NCBI GenBank assembly: GCA_018828825.1
Contig: JAHJUV010000090.1
Location: 1 to 55,092 of the forward strand
Reading direction: 5' to 3'
DNA: 55,092 nucleotides
Source of the DNA: Planctomycetota bacterium
Lineage (GTDB): Bacteria; Planctomycetota; Phycisphaerae; Sedimentisphaerales; UBA12454
A program made the position numbers and the translations under genes. The notes below the pieces were generated by a model, which worked only from the letters and a program-made list of their open reading frames with translations, was not told the DNA's origin and searched no databases. Shown piece after piece: positions 8,454 through 16,057 of the stretch. Position 1 is the stretch's first letter. Each line of letters starts with the position of its first letter.

Positions 8454-8828
8454 TTATTTGAGCTTGGCTTTTATCACGCTCAGCAGCCGTTCATTTTTAA
8501 TAGGCTTTTGAAATACGCCTGCAAAACCAAATTGAGTATAGTCGATATTGTCCGCCATTTCGTCGCCCGCTGCGCTTAGAAGATAGACGGGAGCCTTATT
8601 GCCGAGGAGCCGCAGTTCTTTAACGAAACTTGTGCCGGAATCAATCTCCTCCATCATTAAATCGACGAGGATCAGGTCAGGATTAGTCTTTTTGTAAACT
8701 TCCAGACCTTCTTCGGCGCTTTTTGCCTCAGCCATAATATAGCCGCTGGCCTCAAGAACCATACGCATCGCTGCCAGAAAATCAGGGTCATCATCGATTG
8801 TCAAAATTACATATTTACCGTCCTGCAT
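8454..8828 (-). CDS. Single-domain response regulator (CheY-like receiver)
   Basis: A 124-residue stand-alone receiver domain. The acidic pocket is IDDDPD (residues 11-16), the phospho-acceptor is Asp56 in LILVDLMMEE, Ser85 (LLSAA) is the switch residue and Lys108 (FQKPI) completes the active site. There is no output domain, so it must act through protein contacts, as CheY or Spo0F do. It starts 12 bases after the hydrogenase maturation protease and has its own strong AAAGGAG site, so it is the last gene of the hydrogenase operon. No histidine kinase is encoded in the window. A role in signalling linked to redox state or hydrogen is an inference from position only. Confidence 0.88.
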   Translation of the reverse strand: MQDGKYVILTIDDDPDFLAAMRMVLEASGYIMAEAKSAEEGLEVYKKTNPDLILVDLMMEEIDSGTSFVKELRLLGNKAPVYLLSAAGDEMADNIDYTQFGFAGVFQKPIKNERLLSVIKAKLK

Positions 8829-8840
8829 TTGAGAGCTCCT

Positions 8841-9329
8841 TTAAAGACAGGCAATAGTTTTTTGCGGTTTATTAAAATTTTTCGTTTTCAGTAATTTCTC
8901 GACAAAATCAACTGCTTTTTCCAGATTAGCCTTTGCTTTTTCTGAAATCAGCGAGCCGAAGTCGTCAAATTCATATCCGCGAATACCGAGAATGTATCCT
9001 GCAGCTTTCGAATTGAACAGATTTTCAGCAAGAGCCAAAACCTGGGCAGGTTCGACGCTGTGACTTGAAAAACTATCGTATTCTTTTGCCTCAATAGTTT
9101 CAAAACTGAAAGGCTCAGCACCATTTATCGAGGCATCGGCAAAAATAACAATATTATGCTCGGCAACCTGGGCGGAATCTTCGATTGTAAGCTGATAATC
9201 AGCATCGACGGTAACACCGGAAATATTTTTCGCTTCAATAGCTTCGGCAAGGGCAGGGCCAAGGCCGTCATCGGCTCTTGCCGGGTTGCCAAAACCAATC
9301 AACAGTATTTTCTCAGGTTTAACCGTCAT
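8841..9329 (-). CDS. [NiFe] hydrogenase maturation protease
   Basis: This 162-residue HycI/HoxW-type endopeptidase would remove the C-terminal tail of the hydrogenase large subunit after nickel insertion. It shows the N-terminal LLIGFGNPARADDGLGPAL (the family GxGNxxxxDDGxG signature with its nickel-sensing Asp) and an SSHSVEPAQVLALAENLF segment holding the conserved His. Its start overlaps the hoxH stop by four bases (ATGA), so the two are translationally coupled, as expected for an enzyme and its dedicated protease. I leave the symbol blank because hoxW and hycI cannot be separated by eye. Confidence 0.9.
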   Translation of the reverse strand: MTVKPEKILLIGFGNPARADDGLGPALAEAIEAKNISGVTVDADYQLTIEDSAQVAEHNIVIFADASINGAEPFSFETIEAKEYDSFSSHSVEPAQVLALAENLFNSKAAGYILGIRGYEFDDFGSLISEKAKANLEKAVDFVEKLLKTKNFNKPQKTIACL

Positions 9330-10756
9330 TCTTTCGTCTTGCTTGCTATCTCATTGCCCTGATAATCGAAAAGCGTAACTTTCAAAGGCATTTTTCCCAT
9401 TGCGTGTGTAGCACAGGACAAACACGGGTCATAGGCCCTTATCGCGACTTCGATATGATTCAAAAGCCCTTCGGTAATTTCCGGCACGCCGTCGATATGG
9501 TCTGCCACGACCTTCTGAATAGCTCTGTTAAACGGCTCATTATTGTTCGTTGTCGATACGATAAGGTTTGCCATAACAATCTGGTCGTTATCGTTAATTT
9601 TGTAGTGATGGAACAATGTGCCTCTTGGCGCTTCGAGAAGGCCGACGCCTTCATTTCTTCGCTCGCCCTTTACCACAAGGTCAGTTCCTTGCAGGTCCGG
9701 GTCGTTCAGAAGCTCATTTATTTTCTCTATCGAGTGCAGAATTTCAATCATTCTTGCCCAATGATAGGCCATTGTAATGTTGTTCGGCTTTCCGTTGGTA
9801 ACAGCCATAAATTCTTTTCTTGCCGCTTCGGCTTCGGGGGTATCGATAAAATCACAGGTATTTATTCTCGCAAGCGGTCCTACCCGGTACCAGCCATTTT
9901 GCGGGCCGAGCGATTTAATGAATGGAAACTTCATATAAGACCACGATTTTACTTCTTCGCTAATGTAATCGAGGTAGTTTGTATAATCGACCTGGTCGAA
10001 TATTTTTTTGCCATCAGCCGTAATTGCTCGCAGGTTGCCGTGATAAAGGTCCATTGCGCCGTCGCTGCGAACAAGACTCAAATGATTTGAGTCGAAAGAC
10101 GCGAACGGTTTAAGCTTTTCGAGGTTCTTAACCGTATAGTCTTTTGCGATATTCAATGCGCTTCTCGACCAGTCGAACATCTGCTTGATATCTTTAAGGA
10201 AAACATCTCTTTCAGTGATTGAAAGGTTTTTATTTATTCCGCCCGGTATGGCTCCTGTACCGTGGATTTTTTTTCCGGCCGTTGCCTTAATAATTTCCTG
10301 GCCGTATTTTCTCATCATAACGCCCTGAACGGCAAGTTCGGGATATTTAGCGGCGACACCTATAATATTTCTGATTTTCGGGTCCGCGTCAAAGCCGAAA
10401 AGCAAATCCGGCGAACAGAGATGGAAGAAATGCAGAGCATGCGATTGGAACATCTGTCCATAGTGCATCAAGCGGCGCATTTTTTCAGCCGTTGGCGTCA
10501 ATTTGTCAACGCCGACGATTTGATCCATTGCTTTTGCCGCTGCCAAATGATGGCTGACCGGGCAAATTCCGCAAAGTCTTTGGACAATTACGGGCATTTC
10601 CCAGTAGGGCCTGCCCTGAATGAATCTTTCAAAGCCGCGGAATTCAACTACGTGAAACCTTGCCTGCGTTATCTTGTTGTTTTCATCCAGCAGTAGGGAA
10701 ACTCTGCCGTGGCCTTCAACTCTGGTTACCGGTTCTATTATGACTCTTTTACTCAT
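9326..10756 (-). CDS. hoxH: NAD-linked [NiFe] hydrogenase large subunit
   Basis: This catalytic subunit of a group 3 (probably 3d, bidirectional) [NiFe] hydrogenase interconverts H2 with protons and electrons. The four nickel ligands are in the usual places: RLCGICPVSHH (Cys62, Cys65) and DPCLSCATH (Cys445, Cys448). A 25-residue tail follows His451 and is the expected substrate of the neighbouring protease. IEPVTRVEGHG at the N-terminus is the family start. At 476 residues it matches HoxH in size. The cytoplasmic location is supported by the lack of a twin-arginine signal on the small subunit. No hypABCDEF genes are present in the window, so cofactor assembly must be encoded elsewhere. Confidence 0.95.
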   Translation of the reverse strand: MSKRVIIEPVTRVEGHGRVSLLLDENNKITQARFHVVEFRGFERFIQGRPYWEMPVIVQRLCGICPVSHHLAAAKAMDQIVGVDKLTPTAEKMRRLMHYGQMFQSHALHFFHLCSPDLLFGFDADPKIRNIIGVAAKYPELAVQGVMMRKYGQEIIKATAGKKIHGTGAIPGGINKNLSITERDVFLKDIKQMFDWSRSALNIAKDYTVKNLEKLKPFASFDSNHLSLVRSDGAMDLYHGNLRAITADGKKIFDQVDYTNYLDYISEEVKSWSYMKFPFIKSLGPQNGWYRVGPLARINTCDFIDTPEAEAARKEFMAVTNGKPNNITMAYHWARMIEILHSIEKINELLNDPDLQGTDLVVKGERRNEGVGLLEAPRGTLFHHYKINDNDQIVMANLIVSTTNNNEPFNRAIQKVVADHIDGVPEITEGLLNHIEVAIRAYDPCLSCATHAMGKMPLKVTLFDYQGNEIASKTKE

Positions 10757-10774
10757 TTATTACTCCGAAACGAA

Positions 10775-11320
10775 TCAATCGTATTTTATTAGTTCATAAG
10801 GCAATTCAAGAGGTTTGTTATTCAAAAGCGCTACAAGGGCCTGCCAAATTGTATCGGCGCCAGGCGGACAGCCCGGCAGCGAATAATCAATTTTTACGAC
10901 CTCGTGACACGGATAGACCCTGTCGAGACACAGCGGTAATTCCTTGTCATTTGGCATAACTTTTTCCGGATTGTGAATGCTCGGCCCGTTAAGATACGCT
11001 TCCTCGAGGCATTCTTTCAGCGGGATATTGTTTCTCATCGCAGGTATATCGCCCATTATGGCACAATCACCGACGGCAACGAGAATGTCGCAATGCTTGC
11101 GGAATTCCTGAAGAACGTGAACGTTATCTTCGTTCGCGCATCCGCCCTCAATTAGGCCGATGGCGCATCTGCCGGTGAATTCCTTTATGTCGTCAATAGG
11201 AGATTTGTCGAAATCAACAAGCTCAATGAGCTTAAGAATCCGCTCGTCAATATCGAGAAGCGACATATGGCAGCCGAAACAGCCTGCCAGCGATGTTGTT
11301 GCGATTTTCGGTTTTGACAT
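10775..11320 (-). CDS. hoxY: NAD-linked hydrogenase small subunit
   Basis: This 181-residue electron-transfer subunit resembles the NuoB/20-kDa family and should carry one proximal 4Fe-4S cluster. The cysteine pattern is visible as LAGCFGCHMSLLD (CxxC), IEGGC, VAVGDC and SLPGCPPGAD. The N-terminus has no twin-arginine or Sec signal, so the enzyme is cytoplasmic, and there is no extra C-terminal cluster domain as in uptake hydrogenases. It lies between hoxU and hoxH with short gaps, the standard hoxUYH order, which supports the group 3d assignment over a formate-linked or F420-reducing complex. Confidence 0.93.
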   Translation of the reverse strand: MSKPKIATTSLAGCFGCHMSLLDIDERILKLIELVDFDKSPIDDIKEFTGRCAIGLIEGGCANEDNVHVLQEFRKHCDILVAVGDCAIMGDIPAMRNNIPLKECLEEAYLNGPSIHNPEKVMPNDKELPLCLDRVYPCHEVVKIDYSLPGCPPGADTIWQALVALLNNKPLELPYELIKYD

Positions 11321-11347
11321 TTTTATATATCCTTGTAATTTTTACTT

Positions 11348-12055
11348 TTATTTTTTGCGTTCTTCTATTTCCGAGCCAATCGGCTTTGTGTCGTATAATC
11401 TTTTTCCTATCGGAGTTGAGAATGCGGTGCGTTTTTTGTTTATTGCACCGACAGGACAAACGTCCGCGGCCTTATCAGTTGCGGCAAAGTCGGTATCCTT
11501 AAGGTCTGCCTCGGCGTTAACCGCTATTTTCTTTTCAATGCCTCGACCGACAAATTCAAAAACGCCTTTGTGGTCGACATCTCTCGAAGCCTCTACACAT
11601 CTGCCGCACAAAATGCACCTGTTAAGGTCGAGGAATATATCGGGATGTGTGGAATCGACATCTTTTTTCGGGAAGAAATAAGGATACTTCGGAGACAGGA
11701 TTCCGAGCCTGTAAGCTAATGCCTGCAGTTCGCAATTGCCGCTCTTCTCGCAGAACATACAAAAATGATTACCTTCGATAAAAAGCATATCGATAATATT
11801 GCGTCTGCTTTCCTTAAGTTCCGGCGTGTCGTTCTCAACGGTCATTCCCTCGGCAATCGGCTGGGTGCAGGCGGCCTGCGGTTTACCATTAACAAATACG
11901 GTACATACCCTGCAACTTCCGCGGGGAGGCAGATCCGGATGACGACACAACCGTGGTATATATATACCGGCCTCGTCAGCGGCCTGCATAATAGTCTGAC
12001 CCGCTTTGTCTTTTATTTCAACGCCATCAATTGTAAAAGTTATCTGTTCGCTCAT
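11348..12055 (-). CDS. hoxU: NAD-linked hydrogenase diaphorase iron-sulfur subunit
   Basis: This 235-residue subunit corresponds to the N-terminal part of NuoG. Domain order: a plant-type 2Fe-2S ferredoxin fold with LCRHPDLPPRGSCRVC and AAC; a His/Cys 4Fe-4S motif in the HoxU-like spacing HFCMFCEKSGNC; and a further cluster motif CILCGRCVEA paired with DVCPVGAI. It relays electrons between the HoxF flavin and HoxY. The start codon lies only five bases beyond the terminal inverted repeat of a mobile-looking element, whose GGGGGT end serves as the apparent ribosome binding site. Confidence 0.93.
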   Translation of the reverse strand: MSEQITFTIDGVEIKDKAGQTIMQAADEAGIYIPRLCRHPDLPPRGSCRVCTVFVNGKPQAACTQPIAEGMTVENDTPELKESRRNIIDMLFIEGNHFCMFCEKSGNCELQALAYRLGILSPKYPYFFPKKDVDSTHPDIFLDLNRCILCGRCVEASRDVDHKGVFEFVGRGIEKKIAVNAEADLKDTDFAATDKAADVCPVGAINKKRTAFSTPIGKRLYDTKPIGSEIEERKK

Positions 12056-12060
12056 TGTTT

Positions 12061-12163
12061 ACCCCCACACCAATGTAATAAGTTTTGAATACCTCTTTTT
12101 AATCTCGTTTCCATTTTTTTCCCTTAAAAGTTTTCCCCTGCACCAAAACATTGGTGTGGGGGT
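12061..12163. repeat. 103-bp element with 16-bp terminal inverted repeats (copy 1)
   Basis: The ends are perfect inverted repeats: ACCCCCACACCAATGT at 12061-12076 and its reverse complement at 12148-12163. Between them is AT-rich sequence with no gene. A second, tighter hairpin (CCCCTGCACCAA against TTGGTGTGGGG) overlaps the right end. The 33700-33806 element has the same end sequence and nearly the same length. It separates hoxF from hoxU in an otherwise tightly packed operon, so it was probably inserted there; it looks like a non-autonomous MITE. Confidence 0.75.
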
Positions 12164-12191
12164 TTATCCTCCATTAGGAGTCCCTATGACT

Positions 12192-14009
12192 TTATTTTGT
12201 AAACATTACCGATTGACGGTTTGCGATTTTTTCCGCATCTGCCAGTGCTTTTCTGATATCAAATGTCGGCTGCATACCGTCAGGAGATTTTTTGACTTTC
12301 TTTTCATAACTTTGACGGAAATTTTTCAGGGTAGTTAATACCGGATTCGGCGAAGTTTGCCCAAGACCGCATCGGCTGGTCGTTTTTATGCTTTCGCCAA
12401 GTTCCTGCAATGCATCGAGGTCCTGCGGTTCGCCTTTGCCTGCGAGGATTTTATCGAGGTGTTTTTTCAGCAGTACATTGCCCACCCTGCACGGTGTGCA
12501 ATAGCCGCAGTTTTCCTCAACAAAGAATTCCATATACTCGGTGGCAATCTCTACCATGTCTCTTTCCGAGCCGAATACGATAACCGCTCCGCCTGTTGCC
12601 AAATCGTCATAGCAGATTGTTCTGTTATAATCATTTGGGCCGATTATCTGGCCGCTTGGTCCGCCGACAAGTACTGCCTGAGCATCTTCGGCTCCGACTT
12701 CTTTCAGCAGGTCTTTCACTTTTATTCCGAACGGCAGTTCATAAACGCCCGGCTGTTTGCAATCGCCGGAAACGCTAAGAAGTTTTGTGCCCGGACTGCC
12801 TTTTGAGCCTGTTTCGGCAAACCACGCAGCGCCCATTTCAAGTATTCTTGTTGCACAGCATAATGTCTCGACATTGTTCACCGCTGTCGGATAGCCCAGA
12901 TAGCCTTTTTGTACCGGGAACGGCGGCCTTGTTTTCGGGTCGCCTCTCAATCCTTCGCAGGAGCTTATCAGAGCGGTTTCTTCTCCGCAGATATAGGCGC
13001 CTGCTCCCATTTGGATTGTAATATCGAAATTAAAACCTTTTTTACCGAGGATGTCTTTGCCGAGAAGGTTTTTGTATCTTCTATCCTTCAAAATCTTTTC
13101 AAGCAGCTTTATCAGGTAGGCGTATTCGCCCCGCAGGTAAAGAATACCGGCCTGTGCGCCGATTGCGTAACCGCCGATAGCCATACCCTCGAAGAGCATA
13201 TCTGCCCGTTCCGTAAGGATGACTCTGTCCTTGAATGTACCGGGTTCGCCTTCATCGGCATTACAGAGGATAAATTTTTTCTCGCCTACTGCCGCCCGTG
13301 TAAACTGCCATTTCATTCCAGTAGGGAACCCTGCGCCGCCTCTGCCGCGAAGCCTTGCTGCTTTTACCACGTTGATAATCTCAACCGGACTTACAGCAAG
13401 TGCGTTTTTCAGTCCTGCCTTGCTTTTATAATCGGCAAAGATGACCGGGCCTTTTTTCCTTAGGCCATTGTGTACGCACGAATGAACAAGCTCATCAGCG
13501 TTATTGCCGTCGCCGAGACGATGTTTGAGTTTTGACGGGTCATAATGCTTTTTAATATCAGCGACAATTTCTTTTACCTTATCGGTGGAAAGATATGTAA
13601 TGACTTCATCATTAATAAGTGCCGCCGGTGCCTGGTCGCACATTCCGATACAGGGCGTATATTCGAGCGTTATTTTACCGTCGGTTGTTGTCTGGCCGAA
13701 ATCGATGCTGAGTTCTTTTTTGAATGCATCAGCTACGGCACCAACGCCTGCCATTTTATCGACGACGTCGTTGCACAGCCGAATAATAACTTTGCCTTTG
13801 GGGTTTTTTGACAAAAAGGTGTAGAACGATACGATGCCTTCAACCTCGACACGATGGCAGTTAACGAATTTTGCGATAATATCCATCGCTTCGCTGCTGA
13901 CCTGGCCGAATTTCTCCTGTACGGCCCGGACAATATCCATCATTTTCGTTCGGTCATTGCCGCTGCCCTGGCAAATCGCTTTGATTTCTGACTGAAGATT
14001 TTCACTCAT
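12192..14009 (-). CDS. hoxF: NAD-linked hydrogenase diaphorase, fused NuoE-NuoF type
   Basis: A 605-residue NADH-binding flavoprotein. Residues 1-155 are a NuoE-like thioredoxin-fold 2Fe-2S domain. From about 165 the NuoF part follows: GRGGAGFPTGMKW (NADH site), NADEGEPGTFKDR (FMN), the GEETALISS segment, and the 4Fe-4S motif CGYCTPC with a downstream RCGLGQ. It would accept or donate NAD(H) electrons to the hydrogenase module. In the NuoE domain the usual CX4C pair is incomplete: Cys79 is present but position 84 is Asp, while CIGMC (Cys120, Cys124) is intact, so the 2Fe-2S cluster there may be altered or absent. It is first in the operon. Confidence 0.93.
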   Translation of the reverse strand: MSENLQSEIKAICQGSGNDRTKMMDIVRAVQEKFGQVSSEAMDIIAKFVNCHRVEVEGIVSFYTFLSKNPKGKVIIRLCNDVVDKMAGVGAVADAFKKELSIDFGQTTTDGKITLEYTPCIGMCDQAPAALINDEVITYLSTDKVKEIVADIKKHYDPSKLKHRLGDGNNADELVHSCVHNGLRKKGPVIFADYKSKAGLKNALAVSPVEIINVVKAARLRGRGGAGFPTGMKWQFTRAAVGEKKFILCNADEGEPGTFKDRVILTERADMLFEGMAIGGYAIGAQAGILYLRGEYAYLIKLLEKILKDRRYKNLLGKDILGKKGFNFDITIQMGAGAYICGEETALISSCEGLRGDPKTRPPFPVQKGYLGYPTAVNNVETLCCATRILEMGAAWFAETGSKGSPGTKLLSVSGDCKQPGVYELPFGIKVKDLLKEVGAEDAQAVLVGGPSGQIIGPNDYNRTICYDDLATGGAVIVFGSERDMVEIATEYMEFFVEENCGYCTPCRVGNVLLKKHLDKILAGKGEPQDLDALQELGESIKTTSRCGLGQTSPNPVLTTLKNFRQSYEKKVKKSPDGMQPTFDIRKALADAEKIANRQSVMFTK

Positions 14010-14073
14010 ATTTTACCTCATAATTACCTTTAATAACTCCCCCTGATGTTTTTCGCCCGGAGCCAAAACAAGC

Positions 14074-14102
14074 AGTATAGTGCTTTTATGAACGAGTGTC
14101 TA
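14074..14102 (-). promoter_or_regulatory. Sigma-70-type promoter of the hox operon
   Basis: On the minus strand a -35 box TAGACA and a -10 box TATACT are separated by exactly 17 bases, each one mismatch from consensus. The predicted transcript start lies about 55 bases ahead of the hoxF ATG. No other leftward gene starts here, so it fits the hydrogenase operon. Confidence 0.6.
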
Positions 14103-14188
14103 TGAAAGAAACCGAATATGAAAGGTCAAAAAAGAAAAATTGCATACCTAAAAGGCCTTGTATATAATTCGGAGACTGTAATGACGAT

Positions 14189-14222
14189 GTTTTTCACAAC
14201 AATCACAATTGTTGTGAAAAAC
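14189..14222. promoter_or_regulatory. Perfect 15-bp inverted repeat upstream of metX-metW
   Basis: GTTTTTCACAACAAT is followed by a 4-base loop and its exact reverse complement, ending 32 bases before the ATG of the metX-metW gene. Such a long perfect, AT-rich dyad could be a repressor operator or, in RNA, a stable hairpin. A T-run typical of a terminator does not follow on the plus strand. It also lies upstream of the hox promoter, so either direction could be controlled. Confidence 0.55.
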
Positions 14223-14254
14223 AGGCAAAAAAATGATGTAAGGTTGAGTGTGCT

Positions 14255-16003
14255 ATGGCCGAAAAGCAAGCAGGTTCAGTGGGTATTGTTGAGACCAGGA
14301 CCATACGGGTCGTTCATGCGGACGATGCCTTCAAGCTGGTCAGCGGTAAGACCCTCAGTCCGATAGATGTGGCCTATGAGACTTACGGCAAATTGACCCC
14401 TGCCGGTGATAATGCCGTGCTTATTTGCCACGCCCTCAGCGGCAGCGCACATGCCGCCGGTCTCAGCAGTACCGACGACAAAAAGCCCGGCTGGTGGGAT
14501 ATTATGCTCGGGCCCGGCAAGGCGATTGATACAGACAAATATTATGTAATATGCTCTAATTTTTTAGGCGGATGCAGCGGCACAACCGGGCCGTCAAGCA
14601 TAAATTCGCGAACTGAAAAGCCTTATAGCCTTGACTTTCCGATGATAACAATTGCCGATATGGTAAAGGTTCAAAAGCTGCTGCTGGACAAGCTCGGCAT
14701 AAAACAGCTTTTAAGTGTCGTCGGTGGTTCGATGGGCGGAATGCAGGTTCTGCAATGGGCCATTGAATATCCTGAGTTTGTAAAATCGGCGATTGTAATT
14801 GCCGCCACTGCAAGACTCGGCCCACAGGCAATCGCCTTCGATGCGGTCGGCAGAAACGCCATTCTCGCCGACCCTAAAAAAGGTCTTGCTACCGCAAGGA
14901 TGGTAGGGCATATAACCTATCTTTCGAAGGAAAGTATGAGGGAAAAATTCGGCAGAGTCCTCAAAAGCGCCGACAAATACAGTTATGATTTCAGTTCCGA
15001 GTTTTCAATCGAAACTTATCTCGACTACCAGGGCCAGAGTTTTATCGAGCGATTCGATGCCAATAGTTATCTGTACATAACCAAGGCGATGGATTATTTC
15101 GACCTTGAAAGAGATTACGGCTCACTGGCTCAGGCATTTGCGAAGACTAAATCGAGATTTTTGGTAGTTAGCTTTACCAGCGACTGGCTTTTTACTCCCG
15201 CTCAATCGGAAGAGATGGTAAATGCCCTCATCGCCCAGCGAAAATCTGTCAGTTACTGCAATATTTTTTTGCCTTACGGCCACGACGCTTTTCTGCTCGA
15301 ACCGGAAACTCTCGGCAGCCTGATTGGAGGTTTTCTTTCGACAACCATCGCAAAACCGAAATTTGACAAGGCTTCAAAACTTTCAAGCGTAAAGGGCGTT
15401 GACAGGGCAAGAAGACTTCGTGTCGATTATGAGCTTATAGAATCGCTTATCAAGCCCAGCAGCAGGGTTCTTGACGTCGGCTGCGGAGATGGGCAACTGC
15501 TTCTTAGCCTGCAGCATGATAAAAATATTGAGGCTGAAGGCATCGAGGTTGACCAGAAGCTGATTTCGCAGTGTGTGAACAACGGCCTTGATATTATTCA
15601 AAGGGATATTGAGCGGGGTCTTGAGCTTTATCCGGACAACAGCTTTGATTACGCGATTTTGTCGCAGACTCTGCAAACACTCAAAAATCCGCATCTGGTC
15701 TTTGCCGAGCTTTTAAGAGTAGCGGGCAAAGTTGTCGTAAGTTTTCCAAACTTCGCATATTGGCGGTGCAGGGCGGAACTGTTCTTCGGCGGCAGGGCGC
15801 CTCGTACAAAACAACTTCCTTTTAGATGGTACGACACTCCGAATATACATTTTATGTCGCTAAAGGATTTCGATGATTTCTGCGAAGAAATCGGCGCAAA
15901 AATTGAGGCAAAAATTCCACTTATCGGCAACCGCCGAAGTCCTGTAAAATTCGCTCCCAATATTTTTGCCGAGCAGGCTATTTATCTGACAAGCCGAAAA
16001 TGA
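14255..16003 (+). CDS. metX: Homoserine O-acetyltransferase fused to MetW
   Basis: A 582-residue fusion. Residues 1-370 are an alpha/beta-hydrolase acyltransferase of the MetX family that activates homoserine for methionine synthesis: NFLGGCSGTTGPSS, the nucleophile Ser159 in GGSMGGMQ, Asp310 in FTSDWLF and His343 in YGHDAFLLE. Residues about 382-582 are a MetW-type methyltransferase-like domain with the SAM motif VLDVGCGDGQ (405-414) and SFPNFAYWRCR. In many bacteria metX and metW are adjacent separate genes and the products cooperate, so a fusion is plausible and the open frame is continuous. Whether the acyl donor is acetyl- or succinyl-CoA cannot be told from sequence alone. Confidence 0.93.
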   Translation: MAEKQAGSVGIVETRTIRVVHADDAFKLVSGKTLSPIDVAYETYGKLTPAGDNAVLICHALSGSAHAAGLSSTDDKKPGWWDIMLGPGKAIDTDKYYVICSNFLGGCSGTTGPSSINSRTEKPYSLDFPMITIADMVKVQKLLLDKLGIKQLLSVVGGSMGGMQVLQWAIEYPEFVKSAIVIAATARLGPQAIAFDAVGRNAILADPKKGLATARMVGHITYLSKESMREKFGRVLKSADKYSYDFSSEFSIETYLDYQGQSFIERFDANSYLYITKAMDYFDLERDYGSLAQAFAKTKSRFLVVSFTSDWLFTPAQSEEMVNALIAQRKSVSYCNIFLPYGHDAFLLEPETLGSLIGGFLSTTIAKPKFDKASKLSSVKGVDRARRLRVDYELIESLIKPSSRVLDVGCGDGQLLLSLQHDKNIEAEGIEVDQKLISQCVNNGLDIIQRDIERGLELYPDNSFDYAILSQTLQTLKNPHLVFAELLRVAGKVVVSFPNFAYWRCRAELFFGGRAPRTKQLPFRWYDTPNIHFMSLKDFDDFCEEIGAKIEAKIPLIGNRRSPVKFAPNIFAEQAIYLTSRK

Positions 16004-16021
16004 CAAAAAATTTCAAATTTT

Positions 16022-16049
16022 GTCATTGCGAGCAAAGCGAAGCAATCTC
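16022..16049 (+). repeat. GTCATTGCGAG...GCAATCTC intergenic repeat (copy 1)
   Basis: This short palindromic repeat lies between the convergent metX-metW and SIS genes. The same end sequences recur at 29999-30050 (inverted) and about 54393-54431. Just before it, TGACAAAA and TTTTGTCA form a further dyad that starts at the metX stop codon, possibly serving as a terminator. Confidence 0.65.
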
Positions 16050-16057
16050 ATACCGTT

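Noticed and set aside
14118..14366. An 82-codon frame crossing the metX-metW start
   Set aside because: It runs across the inverted repeat and into metX in another frame, with unnatural composition; metX explains the DNA.
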